Assembly (NCBI RefSeq): GCF_001949145.1
Contig: NW_019091467.1
Coordinates: 413,103 to 477,102 of the forward strand
DNA: 64,000 nt
Origin: Acanthaster planci
Taxonomy: Eukaryota > Echinodermata > Asteroidea > Valvatida > Acanthasteridae
Direction of reading: 5' to 3'
In this document: piece after piece, positions 41,757 through 54,300 of the stretch
Position numbering within the stretch: the first letter of the stretch is position 1
Layout of the letters: each line of letters opens with the position of its first letter
Notes under the pieces: generated by a model
What the model was told of the DNA's origin: nothing
Database searches by the model: none
Seen by the model: only the letters and a program-made list of their open reading frames with translations
Made by a program: the position numbers and the translations under genes

Positions 41757-41834
41757 CGGCACCTTGCCAACTTGGCACCTGCGAACTCGGCACCTACATG
41801 TACACGGACGAGTTGACACGTTGGCAAGGTGCCG
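41757..41834. repeat. Inverted repeat with CGGCACCTTGCCAAC arms
   Basis: Perfect 15-base arms at 41757-41771 and 41820-41834, extending outward about eight bases with mismatches (GGTCACTT against GGCCACTC). The 48-base interior repeats the words TTGGCACCT and TCGGCACCT. Confidence 0.8.
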
Positions 41835-42070
41835 GAGTGGCCGACATTAGCGTGGAGGCCCTCCCAGAGGATTTTTTGTTATTTAAATTTAATGACAATG
41901 AATGCACAAAAGGTTTCCTCGAACCTATCCTAGAGGAAGACAGAAATGCCCTCTAATGTGATGTCATACTCAGGCCCTCTATATTTTCACTGCTAAACTG
42001 GACTTTTGACGAGGACATTTTATCACTTTCTGATTGCTACGTCCATTTATGAAACTCTTAATACCATGAA

Positions 42071-42339
42071 CAAGGTTCCTACACCTGAAGGACAATTAAA
42101 TTCCATGACTTTTCCATTATGAAAATCCATGACCCAATAATGCAATTTCTTGCACTATTCAGCCTTTTAAGTTGCGAATACAATTTAACATTTTATGCAC
42201 TTATATCTGAGAATAGAAATCACACACAGTGTTTGAAAAATTCCATGACTTTTCCATGACTTCAATCATTTTTACAAAATTCCAGGACTTCGATCATTTT
42301 TACAAAATTGCATGACTTTTCCAGGCCGTGGTAACCCTG
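42071..42339. mobile_element. hAT-like repeat remnant with CCATGACTTTTCC words
   Basis: Termini CAAGGTTCCTACACCT and the complement of CAGGGTTACCACGGCCT are similar, and CATGAA flanks both sides. The body is full of TTCCATGACTTTTCC. A related fragment lies at about 34440-34570. Repeats of this kind are usually hAT-derived. Confidence 0.5.
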
Positions 42340-42726
42340 CATGAAGCTTAGTATTTTAAAGTAAAAACCAGCCTGTTTCATTTACCGGGATGCAATATTT
42401 AACCTACCTGCATGGAACAACCAGCCTGAGTCCAAAGAGGATTACAAAATTTCCTGCCTTTGCTACTGGTTAAGTAATGTTAAGTCTCTTCCAACCTCCA
42501 TGGTCTATATAAATTACAAACACCACCCAACATGATCAATGTGCTGACTTCCTGCACATGCATGATGCAGTAGGCCCATCAAAATTTGTACAATTACGGT
42601 GATGACCAGTGGACCGTTCATTATATCAAGCTTACCACATGTACATAACTTCGTTTAGTGATGTACATGTACACTTACTAGGGGAGACTCCATTACACAT
42701 GCCTGATGTTGCTGCATTGGCCTAGA

Positions 42727-42762
42727 TCACGTTCGCGAATAACGCGTTATTCGCTAACGTGA
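42727..42762. repeat. 36-base palindrome centred on TAACGCGTTA
   Basis: TCACGTTCGCGAATAACG and CGTTATTCGCTAACGTGA are reverse complements with one mismatch and no loop. The core GCGAATAACGCGTTATTCGC is a perfect 20-base palindrome. Confidence 0.85.
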
Positions 42763-44377
42763 GGCCTACACTACAGCCTAACTGGCCTACAGGTACAGGT
42801 ATGCTGGGCCCACGGTTTTTAGTATTTTAGTATAATCATGGAGGAAGGTTTTTTCCTCCATGGTATAATTCACCACTGCAGTAAATGCAAAACCTTTAGG
42901 CCTACCAACCTTTAAAAGCGTTATTCCTCACTGATCCGCAAGCCAGTAACTACGTATGTATTCCAGAATTGTTGTGTGAAGACTAAGACAGCAACGAATG
43001 ACGCGGACTCGTGAGCTAGACTAGACTCGGCGTGTGCTCAATGATGACATCTGTACATTTGGTAATCCTTAAAATATGTCGCTACCGTGCGTTTTGGAGC
43101 CCGCCACGTACGACGAAAAATTGCCAGTCAAAGCTCATGACGTAGCTCTTAGTTTCCCTGATAGCTGTATTTCCAAGCACCCTTTCAAAACTTAATGACT
43201 AATATCCTTTTCATGTCGATTGATTTCGTCAAGTCCATACCTTTTCGAGAAGTTTGTTTTTTTTTTCTCAAACTTGTCCACGAAGTTTACAATCACCTGC
43301 GCAAATCATGGATTTTTATATATCCAAATGCATTTTGTGGGCGGTACAAAGGGCAACAATAGCACGTCATCCACACTGCGGCTGCCGTTGATATGATTCA
43401 AGTTTGTACTCACGCCATTGTAATGTCAATGATTGATTGATCAAACGGCTATCGTGAAAGCCGGATTGCTTGCTTCTTATCGGATGGACAAAGTTCAGGA
43501 TTGGGCAAAAAAAATTCAAGTGACTGTACACCAACGAAATTAACGAGCCGTGCGGTTGGGGTTGAGGGGGTGGAGGTAGGTCTATTGATTTTTGGGATTA
43601 TAGTGTTGCGGATGGTAGCCTACCTGATTTTTTGTGCGGAAGACAACATAATACACGTAGGCCTACATTTATTCACAGGGAAGGTCCAATTTAATCATTT
43701 CACTACGAGTGGATATTGAAACCATCAATTTTCCCCTCATGATCCTTTTTTTCTCACATCAAGCACATCAAGTCCAAAGTCGCGTTTGCAGGTCTTCTTT
43801 TTTACTGCGGTTGAGCTGCAAGTCACTCTTTTTATTTCAACTCAAGTTTCAAAACAAATAGTAAGTGAATGAACAACTCCAAGAACTAACGCTATGCAAA
43901 TTTCGAATTTGCTGGCAAAAGTATGGGCAGGTTTCTATCGATGTTTATGATACCGCTAGGCTTTAAAAAGCCCGTGGCGATGGTCATTCTAATTCACACC
44001 GGGTGTGGCCCTCCCTTCTTCCCGCTGAAGAAAATGCTGAACACAGTATAGAGGGCGCGCTGCTTTCCTGTAAAGGGAAACCGTAACAAAATTGCACGGC
44101 CGCGGCCAGTCTTAATGCGAATTCGACTTGTCTGTTCGAATAGTGTCATCGTGAAATTTCTTAGTTCTGACTTTGAATTGGTGGAGGGGCGGAGTGTTTT
44201 TTGCACTAGATCCGACAGGCTGAAATGGGCAAACGCAGAACATCAAATGGGACACTTTCCTTTATTTCATTCTACAATTTATTTTCATTCCGCCATACTT
44301 CTTGAAATAAAATGTAGTCTTCGTGTGGCCTCGGAAGAATTCACCCAGTAACACGCCAGAAACAGATAATCACTCAC

Positions 44378-44410
44378 CTTATGTTTAGGAACAAACTGAG
44401 GCATAGACAT
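44378..44410 (-). CDS. Candidate first coding exon of numb (MSMPQFVPKHK)
   Basis: On the minus strand an ATG with A at -3 begins eleven codons, MSMPQFVPKHK, ending at a consensus donor AAG|GTGAGT in phase 0. It sits in a CpG-containing stretch just beyond the protease gene. Spliced to the phase-0 acceptor at 31179 it reads in frame into [10 protein letters not shown] and then numb. The intron would be 13.2 kb, similar to other introns of this gene. Evidence is limited to the start context, donor and matching phase; it could be chance or belong to another transcript. Confidence 0.4.
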
Positions 44411-45035
44411 TGTTTGGTTTCCGGGTGGGCCCCAAGTCGTATCAGTTTTGTTCTCCAATCAAATTTCCAATCTTCCTAAAATTGTTCTCTGACCGATACC
44501 GAAATCTTTGGGTTCTGGTTTCTTTCCGTAGAATCCCCCTGCGCAATATAGGCTCCTCGGGCGTGGTGAAAATAAAACATGAAATAGTTAAATTACAGTT
44601 TACGAAGGCTACTCGTAGGGAATAGGAACCAACCATTGACACAGACTGAATTTTGCTGGGAACTGCATATACGAACTTGTGTTTGTATCATTTTCCTACG
44701 GACTGAGCTCACAGCATTCACCGGCTGCAAAGTCTACATTTTGATATTTACAGCTTGCTTTTTTCTTTGTTTTCTAATAATCGGGTTGATTTTACAATCA
44801 ACAGTTCAACAGTTTGCAGCTTGGCATTGCTCTAAGTGACCTTCCATCATACAATACTTCCCTTTTCCCCAAATCACTCATATTTACTAAGTGAAAGTGG
44901 GAACTTGGAATTTCTTTGTAAAGACTTGCCCACTTCCTGTCGCTGCCCTTGTCACAATTTCACTTACTACTCTGCCTTGTGTGATAATCGATAACTAGTC
45001 TTGTACAAGCAGTAAAATCATTTTGTAATAATTAG

Positions 45036-45041
45036 TTTATT
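45036..45041 (-). terminator. Poly(A) signal AATAAA of the protease gene
   Basis: A minus-strand AATAAA sits about 135 bases after the protease stop codon, with no other candidate closer. This is a normal 3' UTR length. Confidence 0.55.
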
Positions 45042-45175
45042 TTCATAGTAGTTACTTATAGAGGCCTCGAAGTACGAAGAAGTACGAAGTTCAAGAATAT
45101 TACACAGCAATTTTCAAACTTCGCTCAGCAGATCGCTCTCCGACTTCGCTACCGAATCACGTATAGGGCGGCTGT

Positions 45176-45305
45176 CTAAAGTGTAAGGGTTCTGAAAGCC
45201 GCCCGGAACCCGCTGTTCTGGTAACTATCGTCGGTGGTGAATCTGAGAGTCATGGTATTCCCCAAGGACATGATGGAACCGCTGGGCAGATCGGTACCAC
45301 ACACC
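45176..45305 (-). CDS. Protease exon 12: end of CUB2 and stop
   Basis: 130 nt, phase 2 in, acceptor AATTTTTCAG, ending in TAG. It reads VCGTDLPSGSIMSLGNTMTL, then GFRAAFRTLTL and stop. A minus-strand AATAAA lies about 135 bp further on. Confidence 0.93.
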
Positions 45306-48300
45306 CTGAAAAATTCAAGACATGCATCATTGTTTTAGAGAATAGACACACATTAACCGAAATCAGCGAGCACAAACGGGTAAGTTGAGAAATAATACGT
45401 CTTTTCGGGAGTTTTGGGAGCAAAAATCCTCAAACCAAAAGCAATCAATGCTTTTTCAATGAGGATGCGGCGAAAACGGTGTCATCACTTTGTGCCGAAA
45501 GACAGAGGTTGTAAAAACAGGGCCCCTTCTGTGCACGTGGTCATTGGGTAAAGTGAAAAAAGGTGCTTTGCGACGAGACAAACTCAAATTCCGATCGACC
45601 AGAAGGGAATTTCCACTCGTTCAGACCAGAAACATAAGAGGCAAAAACTGCGGACGAAAAAAGACTTTCTCTCGTTTTATCCACGAGAAGAACAGGAGCA
45701 GCTAAAGGGCACTGATGCAAAATATGGGTCACTTTATATAATGTACAGTCATGCGAAAAACAGACTGTAAGTTACCTCCAATTCTTTTGTTTACAGTGAA
45801 ATGTTAGCGATAGTTTGTGCCACGCAAGTACATTCAGAATTCTTTTACCCTTGTTTCTACTTTTTGAGACACTTTTTCGAGCTTGGAAACTAAAGCTGTA
45901 CCAATGCCCAATCTATTTGGTATTAAAATGTTTTTTTTCCATCTCTGGGCAAAATCATAACAGGTCCAATTATAATGAAGGGAAATTTGCTCTGAGGCAG
46001 ACCTATTTTTGACAACTGTAGACAGCACGACATACGAAGTTGTTCTGTAAAATTCATCTCTTGAGCGAAAGAAAGTTTATTTATTCAATGAATTACACTG
46101 TCACTTTTTACTGCATGAAGGAATTGGAACGGCAGAAATCGTGAAGGTTTGTCTGCCCCACTTACTTGAGCGGCCGGACCTGACTAATGTCACCGCCAGT
46201 CAAGCTCACTTGCAGGGCGTCGTCCAAACACTTCGTGTTCGGAGAGCCGATGCCCAACTCGGTGATGTCCAAACTCACGCGGGAACCTGAAGCAACCTGT
46301 AGTCATGAAACATGAGATAGATTCCATTTATGCACTGTGATAAAAACAAAATCTACGAGGAGACCTTGACTTAACTGGTGCCAGAGGTAGGGGAGAGGAT
46401 CTGAATCTATAGGCTTGATCCCGCTGCAAATTGAGGTATTCGACCCTTTATGGTGCGTCATCGGCTCACAAGATCCAAATCTGCTTCAGCGACATCAAAT
46501 CCTATATAACTTGCGATCACTGTTTAGAGAATTCTTACATTTTTGGATAGTGTACTTGCATGTATGATGCAGTGCCGTAACTACAAGGGGGGCACGTGCC
46601 CCCCCGTTCCGCCCCATTTGAAATTTTGAAATGGACAAAAAATATATATACCTAGTTCAATTATTTTCAGTGCCCCCTGAAAAAAAATTGTGCACCCCCA
46701 GGTGCCCCCTCAGCAGTAGCACCCTAGTTATGCCATTGGTATGATGTCTTCTGATTAATGCTCCAGGTAGAGATGCACTCGAGGAAGGAAGCAAAGGAAT
46801 GACATGATGACCACATTCAACGGCAGAAAAAAAAATCAATGACAGGTGACTCTTGCGGCCTTCTTGCCAAAAATTCCTCACGAACAGATTCCTCTGGATA
46901 TGCTAAAAGTGTTTTCAAATATTGTTATAGTTACTCCTGTCGTTGAATAAGTCCAATTTTGTTTTAAGATCACATTCACATAAAATCACATTCACAAACT
47001 TCCGATAAAACAAGTGAAAACTACAAGAGGACGGTATAGCTGAAGGGGGCGGGGACACGTGCCCTCAGCAGGTGCCCCCCCATGGGTACCTCCGCCATTT
47101 CAAATCTTGCATGCCGCTTATGTACAAGCCACACTAACTTACTTTCAGTATCCCCTTGAAAAATATGTGTACACCTCTGAGTGCCAAGCAAAACATTTTA
47201 TCGGAGGTTACATCACCGAAAGAAGAACAACCGAAACCATGCACTTACCTGTCACTTACCAATGTGACGCCATGAAAGATGTGGCGCGAAACTGCGCAGA
47301 GTTGAAATGTGTTCAACTTTTGCAAATTCGTAGCGCGAGTAATTGATATGACGCCACATATCGCTGTTCGTGTTCGCTTTCGCGTGAAGTATGAACTGGC
47401 CTATAGTGGATGTGGTGAGTATGCAGTCGTAAGCTTACCTCTATAGTCCAGGTGCACTCAACGTTGTTGTCGTAATTGTCAGGATATTTAGGCGAAGTCA
47501 GACAGCCTACGTCTGTTAAGGTGCCCCCACAAGTGCTTGTACCTTGGTGTGCAAATTAAAAAAAACAGACATTACCAATTCAAGGGTAAATTTTGTTTGG
47601 TAAGCTATTCGTGTAGGTCTAGTGTGTTCATTTACGGTGACATTTAGGACATAAATAGTGCCCAGTAAAGGGTTTGCAACCGTACGTCACTTTGAAGGAA
47701 CGGCAAACTGCTCTATAAATACATGCACTTGCATATTGGTCTTTTCAATGTTACTATTACTTTATGGATCAATTTGCAAGATAGAATGTGAAAACTAACT
47801 ACCGAACCCTATAAATTGACTCTCTTCTTTTTGTTTCCGGCAACTTGAAGAAACCAAAATGCAAATTTATGGGCGAGGCGAATACCAGCCCTGAGTCTTC
47901 ACAAAAAGCAAACATTAAAATAAGCAGAAATGATCTCCTACACACTTCAGACCATCGGTATGCGTTTTTACGCACATTCATTGGAACTCGAGGGCTCCTC
48001 AATGACGTAATGGGCAACGAACCCCTGGTAATTATAGGACACATCAGTCGTCAAGACAACCATCATTTCGTTGGTCGATACCTGGGCGGATGGAATGTTC
48101 CTCCCGCAAAATCTGCCATATAGGGAAAGTTCAGTAAAGAGAGTAAGAGAGATTTAAACATAAACTAACAGGCTGTATATTTCGTTTTCCTTTGGAAGAG
48201 TATTCATGACCCATGAATAAGGGGGATCCTTTTATTGCAGAGTAGAGGGCCTTTATTTTCTGGGGGGGGGTGTGGCCATAATGGAGTGCGAGGCTAAAAT

Positions 48301-51300
48301 TTAGGGCTTTCTCGTTCTTTTCTAGTTCTAGCTAAGATATTAAACAAACCAAAATACCATTCATTTTACAACTTATTCAAAAGGAGGATGTTAAACTGTC
48401 GTGGATAGAAACTGGTCGTTGCAAGTCAGTTTCCTCTGGCCAAAGAGTGGATTCAAATCAACCCGAGTGGACGATAATTGCTCATGTTGAAACTGAAGTT
48501 TTTGCATGACTTATCTAGGTTAATTATCTTTTTTTAGTCGACTCTTAATAGCATCTGCGCAAGGCCCAGTGGGGCAACTGGGGAACACCCGAGGGTGCAC
48601 ACACTTTTTCAAGGGGCACCACGGGAAAATAAGACCCATCTGCAGAGCTACATAAACTCAACGGAGATTATTCACAGGTTTCAAATGGGGGCAAAACACA
48701 ATGTACCTGCGTTTATGCTTCGGATATGGGGGACGCGCCGCGCGTCGTTACTTGCTTCGCGCCCTCTTGTGTATTACATGTACGGTGAGTTCAGAAATCC
48801 CGACTTGACGAATCTGTCCAGCGTTTGTAAACAGGCGAATCAGCTCAATGAGCTCATCTACCAAAATAGGTAGCAGCCAATCAAATTGCCGGTGTTGTTT
48901 TTACATCATTCATACCTCTATTATAATGAATGAGACTACAAGTCTGACTACTTCAAACATTTCATTCAATGAATTTCAAACACTTAGGCAAATTTCCCAA
49001 TTTCAGCTCAGTTCCATATCCACCTTTGCTTCACCCCTGTCGCCACAGAAGCGTAAAAACACTGTTCACTATGTTTGATCCAATTTTGACAGCTTATTTT
49101 TTTATCAGAATATTCAACTGAACCAGTGCGGACACTCTCATCTTGGGGCAGTGGCGTTAAACTTGGGACCCGGGGTACACCCTTTTTTTTCAAGGGGCAC
49201 CAAAAGACAATTTGGGGAACACCGGGGGCACGGGCATTCGCTGCCCCCCCCCCGTATTTACGCCACTGTCTTAGGGTCTCAGTTTCATGAAAATGCAAAC
49301 CCATAGCCGAAACCCGAGACAAAGCTATGGTATCGAATCGAACTGGCTCGATGCGTAGTCTTACTTTGCGTCGTCAGAGAACATGCTAGTGGTGCGCACG
49401 GCCACCGCATCCCAACTGCAAGCAGCATCGTCCTCCACATCCATAAAATCGAAGGTAAGCGTGACGGTACTCCCTTCTTTGCCCTGTATGCAAGGTTATG
49501 GTAAGAAAATTGAATTGAAATCGGGGAAAAAGTGCGGAAGGGTGCGCGTCAAAGTCTCTGAAAAAAGTCATCTTTATACGTCGACACCCTGTCGGTCTGA
49601 GGATTAACGATGGAATTTCTGTTACAAATATCCGAGCAGGTTGAAGGGCAATTAATTAATTCATAGTAACTGGTAAAACAAGTTTTTATTCATAGTTTTT
49701 TGCAGTATTTTTTCCTATATATTTTGAGCCTGAGCACGACCTCCAATACTTCACTGCCACCGCTCCTTGAGGTAAGGAGATGTGCAGAGTGGTAAAATGC
49801 AACGGCTGCGAGAAATTGGGACACTCGGAAGCAAAATTGGAACGAGACATGGATTATATATATACATCCATATGCAAATCGGGAAGGGAAAAAATCATAA
49901 ATGCAAAACCGGGATGTTTAAAATAAGTTGAATAATATATGTTTCAAAAATATTTCCAATTTGATGATTTTTGTTTGCACGAAAGGTCCCTTATTAAATG
50001 GGCAAACAAAGCCATGGCTACACGTCACTGACCTTTATGTACCACGCGCACTTCAGACCATTGTCGTAGTTGGAAGGGTAGTTAGGCGACTTGATCGTGC
50101 CGCTCGCCTCTGTCAGTTCATAGCGGCACTTGGAGATGGACGCCGAGTTGTCGACTTCGCACAGGGCGCCGTCGAAGCCCGGTGGACAGGTACACTTGCA
50201 GGTGCCGGCTATCATTGCTTCGTAACCACCGTTAAGGCAAGACAGGGTGTCGCTGCAATCAGCTGTTGGGAGGGTGTTAAAAATTCAAAGATGTCACTGT
50301 GCCAGACTTTGAGTAATTTGCGTCACTCTTTAAAGGGTTCAGGGGGCGAAATTTTCTTACAAACATGTTCTTTGTAACTTTGCATTTTTCTCCAGTGTAT
50401 GAAAGCATTTTGACATCTCTCTAAGCTTATGTGGAGTGAAAAGTGTACTTTAGTTTTAAACATTGGTGTTTGATGACAGGAATATCACAATTTTTGCTCA
50501 CGAACGTGGAAATATGCATTAGCGTAGAAACAAAAAAACATCTTGAAAATGGTAAACCAAAAATTTCAAATGAAATTAATTGATGCACAAAGGTGCCTGC
50601 TCTTTTGAGTTTCAGGTAAACGCGTGCCCCATACTCCTTAGTGGTCCACCATATTTGGTGTCAGGACCTTTCCCAATCGTGCATTTTGTGACAGAGGGGA
50701 TCCGTGCATCACGATAAACTGACCACTCTCATTCTGCCTACAATTTGTACGGGCGGCCAAAGTTTGAAGCAAAAATCACCTTTTTTTTATTTTTCGATTT
50801 GACCTCAGCTTCGTTCAAAATGTACACTTGTCCCATTGGTTTTAAAGAAGTTTTTTTAATTTAGAATTCAGTAGCACGTGTATCCTCATCTGGTGTTTTG
50901 ATAGCCGCTTGGGGTTTTGAGACACTGTGAACTATTCTTTAACTTTTGTACTCGCGGCCAGCCATAGTTTTAGCAGCCACTTGTAGGAAAAGCACAATTT
51001 TGACGTCAAAAGAGCAGACCCTACGGCTAAGTATATAGCCATGGCCAAAAGTGGCCTCACGTAACAGATATGGCCGTACATCAGTGATAACAGATCGAGG
51101 AGAGAGTGGTTAAAAAGTATGACGTTATCGCAACAGTGTGCAACGCATAAGACCACCATGATGTGCCCATTAACTGATGAGAAGCAGCGATCTGCCTACC
51201 GCATCTTGCATTTAAAAACTAGCATCGTTCTTGAAAATTGACTGAAAACCAAACGAACGATCCTGGAACTTACAAAGGCAGTCATAGATGATGTTTGCTA

Positions 51301-54300
51301 GATATACGTCGTAGAAGGACAGATGTTCACGCTGGCCGAGGTCGAACTGATCCAGAGGATTTATTGTGATGATTGTCGGTTTTCCGTTCGAAGAAAAATA
51401 CTGCAAGCAGAAATAAAAAAAGATGCTTCTGTTTTCTTGATAAATTAAGATGGTATTAAAAAGAGGTAACAAAGGGTAGAACCCACACTAGCAAGGCAAG
51501 GCAGACATGCTTGCATGTCTGGGAAAAGTTGGGGAATATTGCTTTTTGTTTTACCTTCCCTCTATTCCCAGATGCAAAAAATACAGCCTTATAGCCTCAT
51601 TTATACGTAAGGAACTATTTTTCCTGATACAAGTATTAAAAAATTGTCAAATAAGCCGTCATCTAGTGATAGTCCTATATCTATTCCCTGTGTTTAATGT
51701 TTAGTTCTATCAGAAACAGGTCCATTTTATAACTTACTTTGTCACAGACGACTGTGGATAGCGAGCATTTCGGTCCCTTTATATGCAGGGAGGATGGCAA
51801 CGGTGACCAAGGTGCCCGTGGCCGCATTGAACATAAAGCTATTGCCGACGACACTCATGAAAGACATCGTCGACAACACAGTGACAGAACTGGTTACATA
51901 CAGCGCACCACAAGACTTACACGCGTGTTGTAGTGCATGACGGACGTGGGATCGTACGGCACACCGTGCGTCATGCTCTGCGTCACCGCCTCGTACTTCA
52001 CGAAGTTGTCCTCCAAGCCCAAGCGTACATTCTCGTACAGGATGTTGACGTAGTCGTCCCTGTCCGACCGGGACTGCTCGTGGTGGAATCCCATCGCATG
52101 AGCGATCTCGTGTGCAGTCGTGCCGAGCTGTGGATAAGGGCAGATTCCAAACCAAATTCACCGCGGGAAACTCTCTGAGGGGTGGGCAATCATGGCCGAG
52201 TCTTTCTGAGGTGTGAGGCTAAAATTGAGACGGGTTTCCACACTTATAGACGTAACGCTCAAACTTGCATTGATAGTTTGGGCCTACAAAGGATTTACAC
52301 CGAAACACAATATTAGTTTAACCACGCTTCGTTTGAGGCATATGATTGAATCTCATCCGTTGAGGTCAAACTCACGTGATCACATCCCGAACCAATGGAG
52401 ATATCCTGGGCCCCTGTGCCTTGTTTGCCAATGTAACTCCAGCATCTAAGGCAGTGGAAAGAACATTAAAGAATTCCGTTATTATTTTTATCTCTGATAT
52501 GTTGAAACCACCTCTAACATGGCGGTTCTTGGTTAACAATTGGTCTTGGTTCAGTTAACAATTAATTTGCTACAGTTGAATGTTCACCCACGTTTAGTTT
52601 GTATATTTGGCTTGGACAGTAAGGGTGAAGTCACTGTCACTTGAAGCTTAATCTCCATATACAACCGTTAACGAATACCGTATTGAGAGCACCGGTATTA
52701 TTGTCAGCCGTAGGCATGAAAACAAAGCATTTTGGTGGCGGCGCTTTTTGAACAAAACTTCTACATAAGGCCTAGTTCTAACGTGCCCCGTGTTGCCCCC
52801 CTCGTAGCTACGCCACCGCGAGCACGAGCACGCTGCGTGCTATATGAGTAAAACTTCGCTCATTATTCTCATGGGCTATAGACAGGTACAGACCCGCACC
52901 TCAAATCCCGGTTACACTCTCCAGTGCTTACCCGTCTCCTTTCATGAAGCTGATGTAATCCTGGTGACCCAGCCCGAGATCACTACGGTACGGCTCGAAC
53001 TTTATACAGGTCTGAGACTCCCAGAGGTGCATGGCATTCTCAATGGCTTCGGACTCACCAGCTGTGCAATAGTTATGGAGAAAAAGGGATAGAGGATTTT
53101 CATTTCAGCTGGATTCTCAAATGTCGCGTCAAATCTTCTAAAAAGGTAGGTGGCCTTACCCTCAATCCGCAAAAGGGGCAATACATTATTATCAGCGTTG
53201 CTGTATTCTTGATCAGAAAGACCTGAGGGAAAGTGTCTAAACTCGGTTTTATTTCGGCATCGGCTCGCAGCACGGTTGCAGTTTCAATAATTTAGTCCCC
53301 TTCAAATCAGCAAGATCCCTGGGTTCAGTGTTGCTCCTTTTCCTCCATGCGGAAACATCCAATTTTTAGATGCGAGGTCGAACGGTTAAATATTGGTTTC
53401 AACAACCAAAGTCTGGAACCGATTCCAGAAGCCGAGAGAATGAAAGACGAAATAAATCAGCTAGAGAATATTACATTAATGAATTGGAGAGAAAAAGTGT
53501 AAAGTACAAATGCGTCTAACCTGAGGATGCCGTGATGACGTAAGGGATGATACCGTTTGGCCAGCGAAAGTTCAGGTTGGCGAAGGCCTTTCGTCGCGTC
53601 CGTCCTGCTTTGGCGTCCTGGATTCTCTCCTTCACTTCGTTCTCGTACACGCCCAGCTTCATGTCCGACTGGAAGGTACCACTACTTAACTCCGACTCTG
53701 GGGGTTCTCCCTGCTTGGTCAAGGCCCTACCGTCGTCAGTCGACCGCTACATCGACCCACAGAAAAACAATAAGTAACCATCATGACCAGATCTTTATCC
53801 GTTGGGGATAATTTCGAAATGTCCCCCAACTCCTCTCTCTTTAATTGGTCTATTAACTTCGTCTTGGGTTCACATTGTTGTCAACTTCGTCTCCGTATAT
53901 GACAAGGATAAAAGGCGTATAGCCCATGAGCTCTAAAAGAGCTGGGCTTTTCAGACCACCCCGTGCGACAGCAAGGCAAGGGCTGGGGTCCAAAGAAATC
54001 AGCAGTCCCAGCCCGATCTTTTTAAACCTTAGCATATAAAAACACTCATAATAAATACATCTGTACAGTTTCAATTCAATCCAACACTGGGTTTGCTTGT
54101 AATGGTCATTTTATAAGTTCATAGCCTCAAGCGTACCAGCGCTGCACGCGTCAATGGGAAAAATTTATCGGCTAACCTGCCCCGGATAGTGATCGTTTCG
54201 CGGGAAGGCTACGTCTGATTTGTCACAGAATTGGTGTCAAAATCAGGCATCCCTGGACAAAACCATGAAAACTCTGGTGCGAAAAAAAGCATTGAAACGA

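Larger units (their letters stand above)
31217..44377. other. Region upstream of the numb PTB exons, probably intronic
   Basis: 13.2 kb without a recognised exon. If 44378-44410 is the first numb exon this is its first intron. It carries a 308-base TTAA element, a degenerate minisatellite, a perfect hairpin, the TGGGTAATTCC element, a hAT-like remnant and two palindromes. CpG becomes more frequent from about 42.7 kb rightwards. Confidence 0.6.

Noticed and set aside
51742-52161. 139-codon minus-strand frame overlapping the zinc-site exon
   Set aside because: It is in a different frame from the conserved astacin reading and passes through the intron; splicing 51921 to 51400 gives the proper family sequence.
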